Of a stretch of DNA of 64,000 nt, positions 53,711-60,526 are shown in pieces. Below the pieces are notes generated by a model that ran no database searches, was not told where the DNA came from, and saw only the letters and a program-made list of their open reading frames with translations. Position 1 is the stretch's first letter. The number at the start of each line of letters is the position of its first letter. Position numbers and translations under genes: made by a program. This DNA is from Gemmatimonadota bacterium (GTDB lineage: Bacteria; Gemmatimonadota; Gemmatimonadetes; Gemmatimonadales; Gemmatimonadaceae), in contig PMEM01000013.1 of assembly GCA_003155795.1 (NCBI GenBank), forward strand, positions 75,033-139,032, given 5' to 3'.

Positions 53711-54484
53711 TCAGAGACCGGTGGGTGCCTCTATGAACGTCCACGGCAAGCCAAATCGGTCCGAGAGATGCGCTGCGACGGCGCACACCCCGAGCGTCTC
53801 GGTCGCGTAGTGTCCGGCATAGATAACCGTGATTCCACTTTCTTCTGCCTCGACCGCCGAATGATGCGGACCCTCACCAACTACGAGAGTGTCGATACCA
53901 CGTTCGCGTGCTTCGCTCAATGTTCCGCTGTCGGCACCGGCACCCGTGCAGATCGCCCATGCGCGAGTTCTCCGCCCTGGTTCCACGGGAGTAGTGCGCA
54001 CAGAGCCGCCATGCAAACGTGCGAATTTATCGGCGCGCGATGCCAGGGCGGCCGTTGCAATATCACTCTGACCAGCTACGCCGATTGCGATGTTCTTGAA
54101 CTGCGCGAACTCAGCTGACGGTTCGAGGTCGAGTTCGGCGGCTAGCAACGCATTGTTGCCATAGAGAGCATGACGGTCGAGCGGAAGGTGCGACGAATAA
54201 ACCGCCATGTCGTGAGCGATCAGAGTCTGCAACCGAGTGAAGGTTGTCCCAACTATCGGTTTCAACCCGCCCCAGAACATTCCGTGATGCACTATCAGGA
54301 AGTTTGCTTTCGACTCGGCAGCTGCGACCACCGTGCGGAGCGAGAAATCGACAGCAGCAGCGATGCGTGTAACCTGGCCGCTGTTTGCCAATTGCAAACC
54401 GTTCAATGCGTTTGGATAGTCCGGGATCGAATCCGTGTCGAGTAGATCGTCCAGGTAATCAACGATGAGTGTGGAGCTCGTCAT
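53711..54484 (-). CDS. Nif3-like dinuclear metal centre protein
   Basis: 257-residue member of the DUF34/Nif3 family (NIF3, YbgI type). The metal ligands are seen in LIVHHGMFWGGLKPI near the N-terminus and in VGEGPHHSAVEAEESGITVI and YAGHYATETLG near the C-terminus. The biochemical role is unsettled; family members have been proposed as GTP cyclohydrolase-like or metal-insertion proteins. Its GTG/ATG start overlaps the BMP gene stop by 4 bp and its stop lies 4 bp before the ATPase start, so it is embedded in the nucleoside transporter operon. Confidence 0.92.
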   Translation of the reverse strand: MTSSTLIVDYLDDLLDTDSIPDYPNALNGLQLANSGQVTRIAAAVDFSLRTVVAAAESKANFLIVHHGMFWGGLKPIVGTTFTRLQTLIAHDMAVYSSHLPLDRHALYGNNALLAAELDLEPSAEFAQFKNIAIGVAGQSDIATAALASRADKFARLHGGSVRTTPVEPGRRTRAWAICTGAGADSGTLSEARERGIDTLVVGEGPHHSAVEAEESGITVIYAGHYATETLGVCAVAAHLSDRFGLPWTFIEAPTGL

Positions 54485-55497
54485 TCCGGTATTTTGAGTT
54501 GCCCAGCGTCAAGTGCCTTCTTTGCCGAAGCGAGCTTGGCCTGCGTCTCTGGCGATATCTCTGTCGAGAGCGTTGGGTTGCCTCTCCATAGAACCACACC
54601 TTCAACATCGCCGAGGTGGTACGTATGGCCCGTGAAAGTACCGTCCTTCACGTCGCGGGCAATCATCAGCATCGCACGCGGAAGATCGATGACAACACTT
54701 CCGAGCGTGACTTCCGGAGCAACTGCGTTCTGGTCGGAATTGGACCCTATTACGCGGACGCCAGTTGACTGCCGTGCCGCCTGAAAGACGCCCAAGCCGG
54801 CCGCGTCTGCATTCTGGAATATCACATCGGCGCCTCGGGCTATCTGAGCCAGAGCCTGTTCCTTGGCTGCACTTGGATCGTCCCAATTGCCAACGTACGC
54901 TGACAGCACTTTAACGTTTGGATTTACGGACCGCGCACCTGCTTGAAATGCTCTGAAGGCGCTGACCACCGGAGGAAGTTGAGTTCCGCCGATGGTGCCT
55001 ATGGTCCCTGAATGCGACACTGCGCCGGCAACAATTCCTGCGAGGTATGCTCCGTCCGAGAAGGCAAATTGTACTGACGCAACGTTGGGTGCGGTGTTCG
55101 CTCCGGATGTGATGACAAACGCTGTCTTCGGGAACGATGGCGCGACGCGAATAGCTGGATCCTGGTATTCGAAACCATGGCCGAATACGAGGTTGTATCC
55201 CTGGCTACCGTACTGCCGGAAGTTCTCGTCGATCTCTGCGGGCGTCTGGGTCTGCACGTTTGAGATGTGGGCGCCGAGCGAATCACGAATGCGCAGGAGG
55301 CCGCGATATGCTCCAGCGTTCCAACCCTGGTCAGACACCGAGCCCGTTGTTACGAGCGCAACCTTGAAATCCTTTGAGGTCGACTGGGGATGGTCCACAG
55401 CCTTGCCGCAGCCGATTATCGAGGTCGCCACAAGTATGTGGAAACCTGTGGATAACGTGAGCGTTCGCTTCCGTCCATAAAAGCTAAAGTGTTTCAT
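54481..55497 (-). CDS. BMP family substrate-binding lipoprotein
   Basis: 338-residue lipoprotein of the Bmp/PnrA family, the binding protein of purine nucleoside ABC importers. The signal ends with a lipobox TSIIGCGKA (Cys about 30). The mature domain has FKVALVTTGSVSDQGWNAGA, YNLVFGHGFEYQDPA and GTIGGTQLPPVVSAFRAFQA, and a hinge-region VIGSNSDQNAVAPE. It is the first gene of the importer operon. Its 5' coding region contains a perfect DnaA box in reverse orientation (55447-55455), and a second box-like site lies upstream (55517). Confidence 0.93.
   Translation of the reverse strand: MKHFSFYGRKRTLTLSTGFHILVATSIIGCGKAVDHPQSTSKDFKVALVTTGSVSDQGWNAGAYRGLLRIRDSLGAHISNVQTQTPAEIDENFRQYGSQGYNLVFGHGFEYQDPAIRVAPSFPKTAFVITSGANTAPNVASVQFAFSDGAYLAGIVAGAVSHSGTIGTIGGTQLPPVVSAFRAFQAGARSVNPNVKVLSAYVGNWDDPSAAKEQALAQIARGADVIFQNADAAGLGVFQAARQSTGVRVIGSNSDQNAVAPEVTLGSVVIDLPRAMLMIARDVKDGTFTGHTYHLGDVEGVVLWRGNPTLSTEISPETQAKLASAKKALDAGQLKIPE
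55447..55455 (-). promoter_or_regulatory. DnaA box inside the BMP gene
   Basis: TGTGGATAA on the plus strand is a perfect TTATCCACA box on the minus strand, in codons near the start of the BMP lipoprotein gene. It lies about 18 kb from the dnaA-dnaN spacer. It could be chance (a 9-bp match), but a second box-like site lies 70 bp away. Confidence 0.5.
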
Positions 55498-55516
55498 AGT
55501 AATGACTTACTATGTT

Positions 55517-55525
55517 TGTTGATAA
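55517..55525 (-). promoter_or_regulatory. DnaA-box variant upstream of the BMP gene
   Basis: TGTTGATAA (TTATCAACA on the minus strand) differs from the DnaA consensus by one base. It lies in the 55-bp gap between the stop of parB and the start of the BMP gene. Confidence 0.4.
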
Positions 55526-55552
55526 CTGTGTGAATATTCGGTAATTGCTCGG

Positions 55553-56473
55553 TCACTCGAGCGCGCCCATCATTTCCAGGAGCCTGTTCAGGTCCTCTGT
55601 AGAGTAGAACTGGATGCGCAGTTCACCCTTGTCCCGCTTCTTCCGAATCAGGGAGACATCGGTTTGGAATCGGCTTCTGAGGAGATCTTCAACATGCCTG
55701 ACTTCAGGCGGTCGGGTGTCTTCCTTCCGTGGGCGACCACGGTGTGGCTTTTCATGCCGAGGTGCATCCTGTCGAACACGCTCCTCGATGGTTCGGACCG
55801 AGAGACCATGTTCGACCGCCTCGGTTGCCAGCTTGATTGCCAGGGCATGGTCTTCCAGTGCCAGGAGCGGCCTCGCGTGTCCAAGGCTGAGGGCCCCGGT
55901 CTCGAGCATTTTCCGAACTTCAGCGGGTAGCTGGAGGACGCGCTGGAGGTTTGCAACAGTTGATCGATCCTTGCCGACGAGGTCTGCGATCTCGTTTTGA
56001 GAGAGGTCGAATTCGCTTGCGAGTCTTGTGTATCCTTCGGCCTCCTCGATCGGATTGAGATCGGCGCGCTGCAGGTTCTCGATCAACGCGAGCGTGAGCA
56101 TCGTGCGATCGTCGTAGTCGCGAACTATCGTCGGGATTGTTGTCCAGCCGAGCAATTTCGCTGCACGGAGACGGCGCTCTCCAGCGACGAGCTCGTACCC
56201 ATCCTTGGTGCTACGGACAGAGATAGGCTGAAGCAGGCCGGCGGTTCGAATGCTGTCTGCGAGCTCCTTCAGCTCGTCTGTGCTGAACTCCTTTCTGGGC
56301 TGGTAGTGGTTTGGCGCAATCTCGGAGATGGGAATGTCCCGGAGCACTGTGCGAGATTCGGCTGGAGCATTGCCCGGTTCGTCGGGCTTCGGCGAGGTTG
56401 ACGTTGTTCTTCTCTCGCCGAGCAGTGCGTCGAGTCCGCGCCCGAGCCGACGAGGCGTTTTGTCGGCGCTCAC
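55553..56473 (-). CDS. parB: chromosome partitioning protein ParB
   Basis: 306-residue CTP-dependent DNA clamp that binds parS. It has the N-terminal RRLGRGLDALLGERR, the nuclease-fold box DIPISEIAPNHYQPRKEF, YELVAGERRLRAAKLLGW and a helix-turn-helix SQNEIADLVGKDRSTVANLQ. The C-terminus EMMGALE follows a dimer region FYSTEDLNRLLEMM. GTG 56473 overlaps the parA stop by GTGA. Located about 18 kb from dnaA, within the expected origin-proximal zone. Confidence 0.97.
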   Translation of the reverse strand: MSADKTPRRLGRGLDALLGERRTTSTSPKPDEPGNAPAESRTVLRDIPISEIAPNHYQPRKEFSTDELKELADSIRTAGLLQPISVRSTKDGYELVAGERRLRAAKLLGWTTIPTIVRDYDDRTMLTLALIENLQRADLNPIEEAEGYTRLASEFDLSQNEIADLVGKDRSTVANLQRVLQLPAEVRKMLETGALSLGHARPLLALEDHALAIKLATEAVEHGLSVRTIEERVRQDAPRHEKPHRGRPRKEDTRPPEVRHVEDLLRSRFQTDVSLIRKKRDKGELRIQFYSTEDLNRLLEMMGALE

Positions 56474-57258
56474 GGCGCAGCCTGTTCGTTGGTAAGCGCC
56501 GCGGTGCGTTGAATCAATTCGTGGGCGACTCCCATGTACGCTTTCGCACCAACTGAGGCCACATCATAGAGAATGATTGGCTTTCCGAAGCTTGGCGCTT
56601 CGGCGAGCCTCACATTTCTTGGGATGACCGTGTCAAAGACCTGGTTGCCGAAGTATTCCCGAGCTTCGCTTGCAACCTGTCGGCTCAGATTGAGTCGAGC
56701 GTCGTACATGGTGAGGAGGACGCCATCGATGGCGAGCGAGGGATTCACCCCTTGCTGGACGCGGTGGACCGTATTCAGGAGCTGGGAGAGACCTTCGAGG
56801 GCGTAGTACTCGCACTGCAGCGGGATAATCAATGCATCTGCAGCGGCGAGCATGTTGATTGTGATGAGGCCGAGCGAGGGAGGGCAATCGATGAGGATGA
56901 AGTCGTATTCGTCCCGAATCGGGGCCAGTGCGGAGCGCATTCGCTGTTCGCGTTGGGGCAGATCTACCAATTCGATCTCTGCGCCCGCGAGATCGGGAGT
57001 TGCCGGGAGGACATCCAGGAGGCGGAAGTGTTCTCCGACTTTCCTGGCTTCGCGGATCGTTGCCTCGTTCAGTAGCACCTCGTAGATCGTCTTTCCGATC
57101 TCCCGGACACCAACGCCGCTCGTCGCATTTCCTTGGGGGTCGCCGTCGATCAGGAGAGTTCGCTGTTCAGCGGCAGACAAGGAGGCTGCGAGGTTTACGG
57201 CGGTAGTCGTTTTTCCGACGCCACCCTTCTGGTTTGCGACAGCTATGACTCTAGACAC
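56470..57258 (-). CDS. parA: chromosome partitioning ATPase ParA (Soj)
   Basis: 262-residue Walker-type ATPase. The deviant Walker A is NQKGGVGKTTTAVNLAASL, followed by LLIDGDPQGNATSGVGV and LIDCPPSLGLITINMLAAA. ParA drives origin segregation with ParB. The start is GTG 57258. The 224-bp gap upstream contains a terminator of the SIMPL gene and a repeated TGTGGAACGTG motif, but no evident promoter consensus. Confidence 0.97.
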   Translation of the reverse strand: MSRVIAVANQKGGVGKTTTAVNLAASLSAAEQRTLLIDGDPQGNATSGVGVREIGKTIYEVLLNEATIREARKVGEHFRLLDVLPATPDLAGAEIELVDLPQREQRMRSALAPIRDEYDFILIDCPPSLGLITINMLAAADALIIPLQCEYYALEGLSQLLNTVHRVQQGVNPSLAIDGVLLTMYDARLNLSRQVASEAREYFGNQVFDTVIPRNVRLAEAPSFGKPIILYDVASVGAKAYMGVAHELIQRTAALTNEQAAP

Positions 57259-57385
57259 TTACCGTTGTTTTTGCGGACGAGGGACAGGTCGAGGAATCTA
57301 AGCCCGTATCCACTGGATCGCATCATCGTGGGCGGGGAAAAGGATGAAAACTTCCTTGATAGCGCCAGTGGATCCTTCGAAGCAC

Positions 57386-57420
57386 AAAAAAGGGAGCAAC
57401 CGTGGAGTTGCCCCTCTTTT
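57386..57420 (-). terminator. intrinsic terminator downstream of the SIMPL gene
   Basis: The plus-strand sequence AAAAAAGGGAGCAAC, then CGTGGA, then GTTGCCCCTCTTTT forms a stem-loop with A/T runs at both sides. On the minus strand the T-run TTTTTT follows the stem, so it ends the SIMPL-gene transcript; it may also work on the plus strand. Confidence 0.75.
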
Positions 57421-57459
57421 GTGGAACGTGAAAAAGAAATTCTGTGGAACGTGGAAAAA
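57420..57459. repeat. direct repeat TGTGGAACGTG(G)AAAAA near parA
   Basis: Two copies, TGTGGAACGTGAAAAA (57420-57435) and TGTGGAACGTGGAAAAA (57443-57459), lie between the terminator and the end of the SIMPL gene. ACGTGGAA and ACGTGAAA match half of the known parS consensus, but neither copy is a full inverted parS. Confidence 0.4.
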
Positions 57460-57482
57460 CCCTATTGTTGCCCTTTGCTGCT

Positions 57483-58211
57483 CTATCTGCCTGCGATGAA
57501 CTGCCAGCTGCCGGAGACCGTCATAGTGACCGTCTGCTGCCCGGCATTGATCTGGGTTTCCGGCGCTGACGCGGACATTGCCCTTACCGAGTACATCGGG
57601 CGAGGTGGGAGTGCTGCGTTTCCGCCGCCGACATCGAGTCTCATCAACGGGCCCAACGACCCACCAGCTGCTCTCGCTGCGATATCAGCTTGGGCGCGGG
57701 CCTTCGCTACCGCATCTGATAGTGCCTTGTCGCGCGCAGCGTCGGTATTGCTGGCGTAGAAGTCCAACGATGATATGAGATTGGATCCACTGGATAGTGC
57801 GGTATCCAATACCTTACCGACCTGCTTGATGTCATGCACGTCAGCCAGGATCGTGTTGGTGACGGTATACCCCGTCAATACCGGTGCTGCGTTCTGCGAA
57901 TATCGATACTCCGGGCTCACGCTGTAGCCCGTGGTAGATAGCTGTTCGTTAGTCATACCTAACGCACGTAAGGAAGCCAGAACAGCACTTTGTTTCCTGG
58001 CATTGTCCGCTGCGGCGGCTTCAGCGGTCGTTGCCTTCGTTTGGACCGCGATACTCACGGTCGCGCGGTCGGGCGTGTACTTGGCTTCTGCGGTAGCTGA
58101 GCTGGAGATGGCCGCGATTGGTGCATGCCCCATCGGCTGTGCAGGCATTCCCTGTGCGCCGAGCGCTGCAGCTGGGAGAAGCGCAGTGGCGATAGCCTGA
58201 CGAAAGAACAT
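57483..58211 (-). CDS. SIMPL domain (DUF541) exported protein
   Basis: 242-residue protein with a signal peptide (MFFRQAIATALLPAAALGAQ) and a SIMPL/DUF541 domain. The N-terminal strand ISSSATAEAKYTPDRATVSI is typical, as are YSVSPEYRYSQNAAPVLTGY, TLADV-like region TNTILADVHDIKQVGKVLD and a C-terminal TVTMTVSGSWQFI. The family resembles oxidative-stress defence protein YggE; its exact role is unknown. A GGAG ribosome-binding site precedes ATG 58211. The gap 58212-58366 upstream holds no gene and no recognisable signal apart from that site. Confidence 0.9.
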   Translation of the reverse strand: MFFRQAIATALLPAAALGAQGMPAQPMGHAPIAAISSSATAEAKYTPDRATVSIAVQTKATTAEAAAADNARKQSAVLASLRALGMTNEQLSTTGYSVSPEYRYSQNAAPVLTGYTVTNTILADVHDIKQVGKVLDTALSSGSNLISSLDFYASNTDAARDKALSDAVAKARAQADIAARAAGGSLGPLMRLDVGGGNAALPPRPMYSVRAMSASAPETQINAGQQTVTMTVSGSWQFIAGR

Positions 58212-58366
58212 GGGAGCTCCATGAGGGTTGTGGTTTTGGTTCGGCTAGAGTGCTGATCGAATGTCGTCGGGACGGATTCCAGGGCCCCACTCGCAATCGT
58301 GAATGAGCCTCATTTCAGCACCCGGCTACGATTCCCTTCGGCAGCAATTGTGCCGGTGACGACGCG

Positions 58367-59170
58367 CTAGCTCTCTACGAGATCGTAATCATGAATGCGC
58401 GACAGATCCATACCTGTCGTTCCCCTCTCTCTCGACTCGATGAACATCGACTTGAATTTTGCGTCGAAGACGATCTCGTTCGCCTTGTACGATGTACGCG
58501 AGTGCACAACCTGCGCGAATGTATCATCGTTCCCGGATAGCAATACAAGAAATTCGGCTTCGCGTTCGATGAGATCTTCCGGAGTGCAGTTGAGCAGCGG
58601 ACTTGTCTCGTCGATTGGATGAACGACGGTCCAACTCAGCGCGAAGAACGTGACCTTGTCAAATTCGAGCGGTAGTGAAGTGAACTCGCGTACACGCTCC
58701 CCACTCGGTCGACGTTCGATGCGACTGTACATGATCTGCACCGACACTTCGATGAGCTGGTCGCTCCGTTCATTCGCACAGCGAAACATGAAGCCGCGGA
58801 TACCACGGTAGGGTGCGATCAACGCACGCTTACTGTAAACGATCGCCGCGTTCGGTCGGGAGAAACGCGCGAAGACAAGTCCTGTTGCAAGTGCCGCGCT
58901 CAGCAAGCCGACAAACGACTCGGCTGTGAGCAGAATATTGGCGGCCATTCCCGACGGCACGATGTTACCGTAGCCAATCGTCCCGAATGTCTCGACACTG
59001 AAGAAATACGCGCGGAAGTAATCACTGAAGAACGCAGAATGACCAGTGAACCCGGGACCGATCAGAGAGCCACGCCCACAAGCGAGATACGCAAATGCAA
59101 ACAACGCATTTACCAACACAAAGAACGTGGCGACAAGAAAAAGGAATCTGCCCCAACCCATTCCCAGCAA
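58367..59170 (-). CDS. inward-rectifier (KirBac-like) potassium channel, start codon unclear
   Basis: Potassium channel of the Kir type. It has an outer helix (FLFLVATFFVLVNALFAFAY), pore with selectivity filter TIGYGNIVPSG, an inner helix (AESFVGLLSAALATGLVFA) and the cytoplasmic Kir immunoglobulin-like domain (MFRCANERSDQLIEVSVQIM, LSWTVVHPIDETSPL). The listed TTG start at 59170 gives 267 residues and cuts off the conserved slide-helix region. In the same frame upstream lies NRDGTFNVERAGTRG and TFAPYHALLGMGWGRFL, clearly Kir sequence. That frame is open to a TGA at 59369-59371 without any ATG, GTG or TTG. See finding on a possible frameshift. Confidence 0.85.
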   Translation of the reverse strand: MLGMGWGRFLFLVATFFVLVNALFAFAYLACGRGSLIGPGFTGHSAFFSDYFRAYFFSVETFGTIGYGNIVPSGMAANILLTAESFVGLLSAALATGLVFARFSRPNAAIVYSKRALIAPYRGIRGFMFRCANERSDQLIEVSVQIMYSRIERRPSGERVREFTSLPLEFDKVTFFALSWTVVHPIDETSPLLNCTPEDLIEREAEFLVLLSGNDDTFAQVVHSRTSYKANEIVFDAKFKSMFIESRERGTTGMDLSRIHDYDLVES

Positions 59171-59393
59171 CGCGTGATACGGCGCGAACGTCTGCCGGCC
59201 TCGTGTCCCGGCACGTTCAACATTGAACGTGCCGTCACGATTCAGTAGCCTCTGTCGACTATCTACCGCGATTCGGGGGCCGAACCCCAGATTGCGGGCA
59301 GCGTCCGGATCCGTTACCGGCTTGTTGATTCTCGGCTCAGGCCCTGCAGGTTGGTCAGTGATTGGCTCTCATCTCCCGCAGATTGCAGTATGT

Positions 59394-59678
59394 CTAATCA
59401 GCAACAGCGACCTTGATTCCACCTACGGTACCGGACACCAGGTTGTAGATCATGGCTCCGATGAAACCACCGATGTAGCCAAATACCCCGTACATGATTG
59501 GGAAGAGAATGATCATGAGGCCGCGACTCATGGACGGCAGTCCGGCGGATGCCGGAATGAACGATGAAAGCAGGAAAAAGCATATCGCAAAGAAAATGCC
59601 CAGAAGAGCATAAGTAGCACCTATTACCAACGCGAACTGGCCCGGCTCGATTCTCGATATGCTCCGAATGCTCGACAT
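59394..59678 (-). CDS. small two-helix membrane protein, DUF3566-like
   Basis: 94-residue membrane protein. The N-terminal RSISRIEPGQFALVIGATYA leads into a first helix (ALLGIFFAICFFLLSSF), then a second glycine-rich helix GVFGYIGGFIGAMIYNLVSG and a final strand GGIKVAVAD. The arrangement is like DUF3566 transmembrane proteins; no function known. ATG 59678 has a GGAG ribosome-binding site 8 bp upstream. It lies between the Kir channel and two other small genes on the same strand. Confidence 0.7.
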   Translation of the reverse strand: MSSIRSISRIEPGQFALVIGATYALLGIFFAICFFLLSSFIPASAGLPSMSRGLMIILFPIMYGVFGYIGGFIGAMIYNLVSGTVGGIKVAVAD

Positions 59679-59754
59679 GTTTGCGGCTCCGTTTATGTGT
59701 GAATGACACCTCAGGGGAATTGCCAGAACATCAGCACCAGTACTACTCCGCGTC

Positions 59755-60063
59755 CTACGTCAGCGATAGAAAGCCAAACGTGACACCAACACTTATCACT
59801 ACCACTATCACCAGCAACACAGCCAGCATTCGCCTGCGAGTATTTCTGACGGCATTCCAGACTGGCTCGTCCAGGTAGAACATTCCCGGACTCGCCTCAC
59901 GAATTACCTCGTGTCGTCTGAGCCGCCGCAATGCGATTCCTTCGCCAACTCCGATATCTGCCAGCCGCCGCGCACTTGCCGGGGACGTGACACCAACGTC
60001 CCGGAATCGGCCGACAATATGTCGCTCTTTTGCAAGGATAACGGCAGCAGCTCCCGCGCCCAT
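59755..60063 (-). CDS. small membrane-anchored protein, unknown function
   Basis: 102-residue protein not assigned to a family. The N-terminal 70 residues (ILAKERHIVGRFRDVGVTSP, RRLADIGVGEGIALRRLRRH, GMFYLDEPVWNAVRNTRRR) look like a small helical or winged-helix domain. A C-terminal helix MLAVLLVIVVVISVGVTFGF anchors it, so the domain faces the cytoplasm. A strong GGGAGGG ribosome-binding site precedes ATG 60063. Its start lies 15 bp after the stop of the PH-like gene. Confidence 0.7.
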   Translation of the reverse strand: MGAGAAAVILAKERHIVGRFRDVGVTSPASARRLADIGVGEGIALRRLRRHEVIREASPGMFYLDEPVWNAVRNTRRRMLAVLLVIVVVISVGVTFGFLSLT

Positions 60064-60078
60064 TGAACCCTCCCCATC

Positions 60079-60444
60079 TCAAGTGAAGGATGACGGTATG
60101 GCCGACATGAGTTTGTCGACTTCCGCTTGTGGGTGTGCAACCTCAACAACAAGGTGATCGTACGACTCGTGATCCAGCGAGATAACTATCGTGTTGTCGG
60201 TATCGTGCACGTCGTAGAAAACGCGACGGCCGTGCTGATAGAATGTGCCTGCAGTTATCAACCCGGGTATCTGTGTGCCGGGCATCCGGAATCCGTGCCA
60301 CCAACCGCGCGCGGCTTCTCTGTCAATCTTCGCGCCCGTGATGTGTGCCAGAGGTACTTCGATTCGACCCCTGAGCGACCAGAACTTGTCCATTCCCTCA
60401 ACTTCAAAGACGGCATTCGCGCCGCTAATCGATACGCTGACCAA
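60079..60444 (-). CDS. small bacterial PH-domain-like protein
   Basis: 121-residue soluble protein. The strand pattern (VSVSISGANAVFEVEGMDKF, LRGRIEVPLAHITGAKIDRE, TFYQHGRRVFYDVHDTDNTI, VISLDHESYDHLVVEVAHP followed by a C-terminal helix PQAEVDKLMSAI) fits bacterial PH domains (bPH type). The proposed start is TTG 60444, with GGAG 6 bp upstream. It is first of a group of three small genes down to 59394. Function unknown; the fold assignment is by pattern. Confidence 0.65.
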   Translation of the reverse strand: MVSVSISGANAVFEVEGMDKFWSLRGRIEVPLAHITGAKIDREAARGWWHGFRMPGTQIPGLITAGTFYQHGRRVFYDVHDTDNTIVISLDHESYDHLVVEVAHPQAEVDKLMSAIPSSFT

Positions 60445-60494
60445 GTGGAGCTCCGTGCTTTGCGAAGCGGAAGAAAATACGACGATCCGGAATC

Positions 60495-60516
60495 AAAAGG
60501 AACAATCATTGTTCCC
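60495..60516 (-). terminator. intrinsic terminator of mnmG
   Basis: GGAACAAT and ATTGTTCC form a tight stem with AAAA at the plus-strand left side, that is TTTT after the stem on the minus strand, 10-30 bp beyond the mnmG stop. Confidence 0.65.
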
Positions 60517-60526
60517 TGACCGCGAT

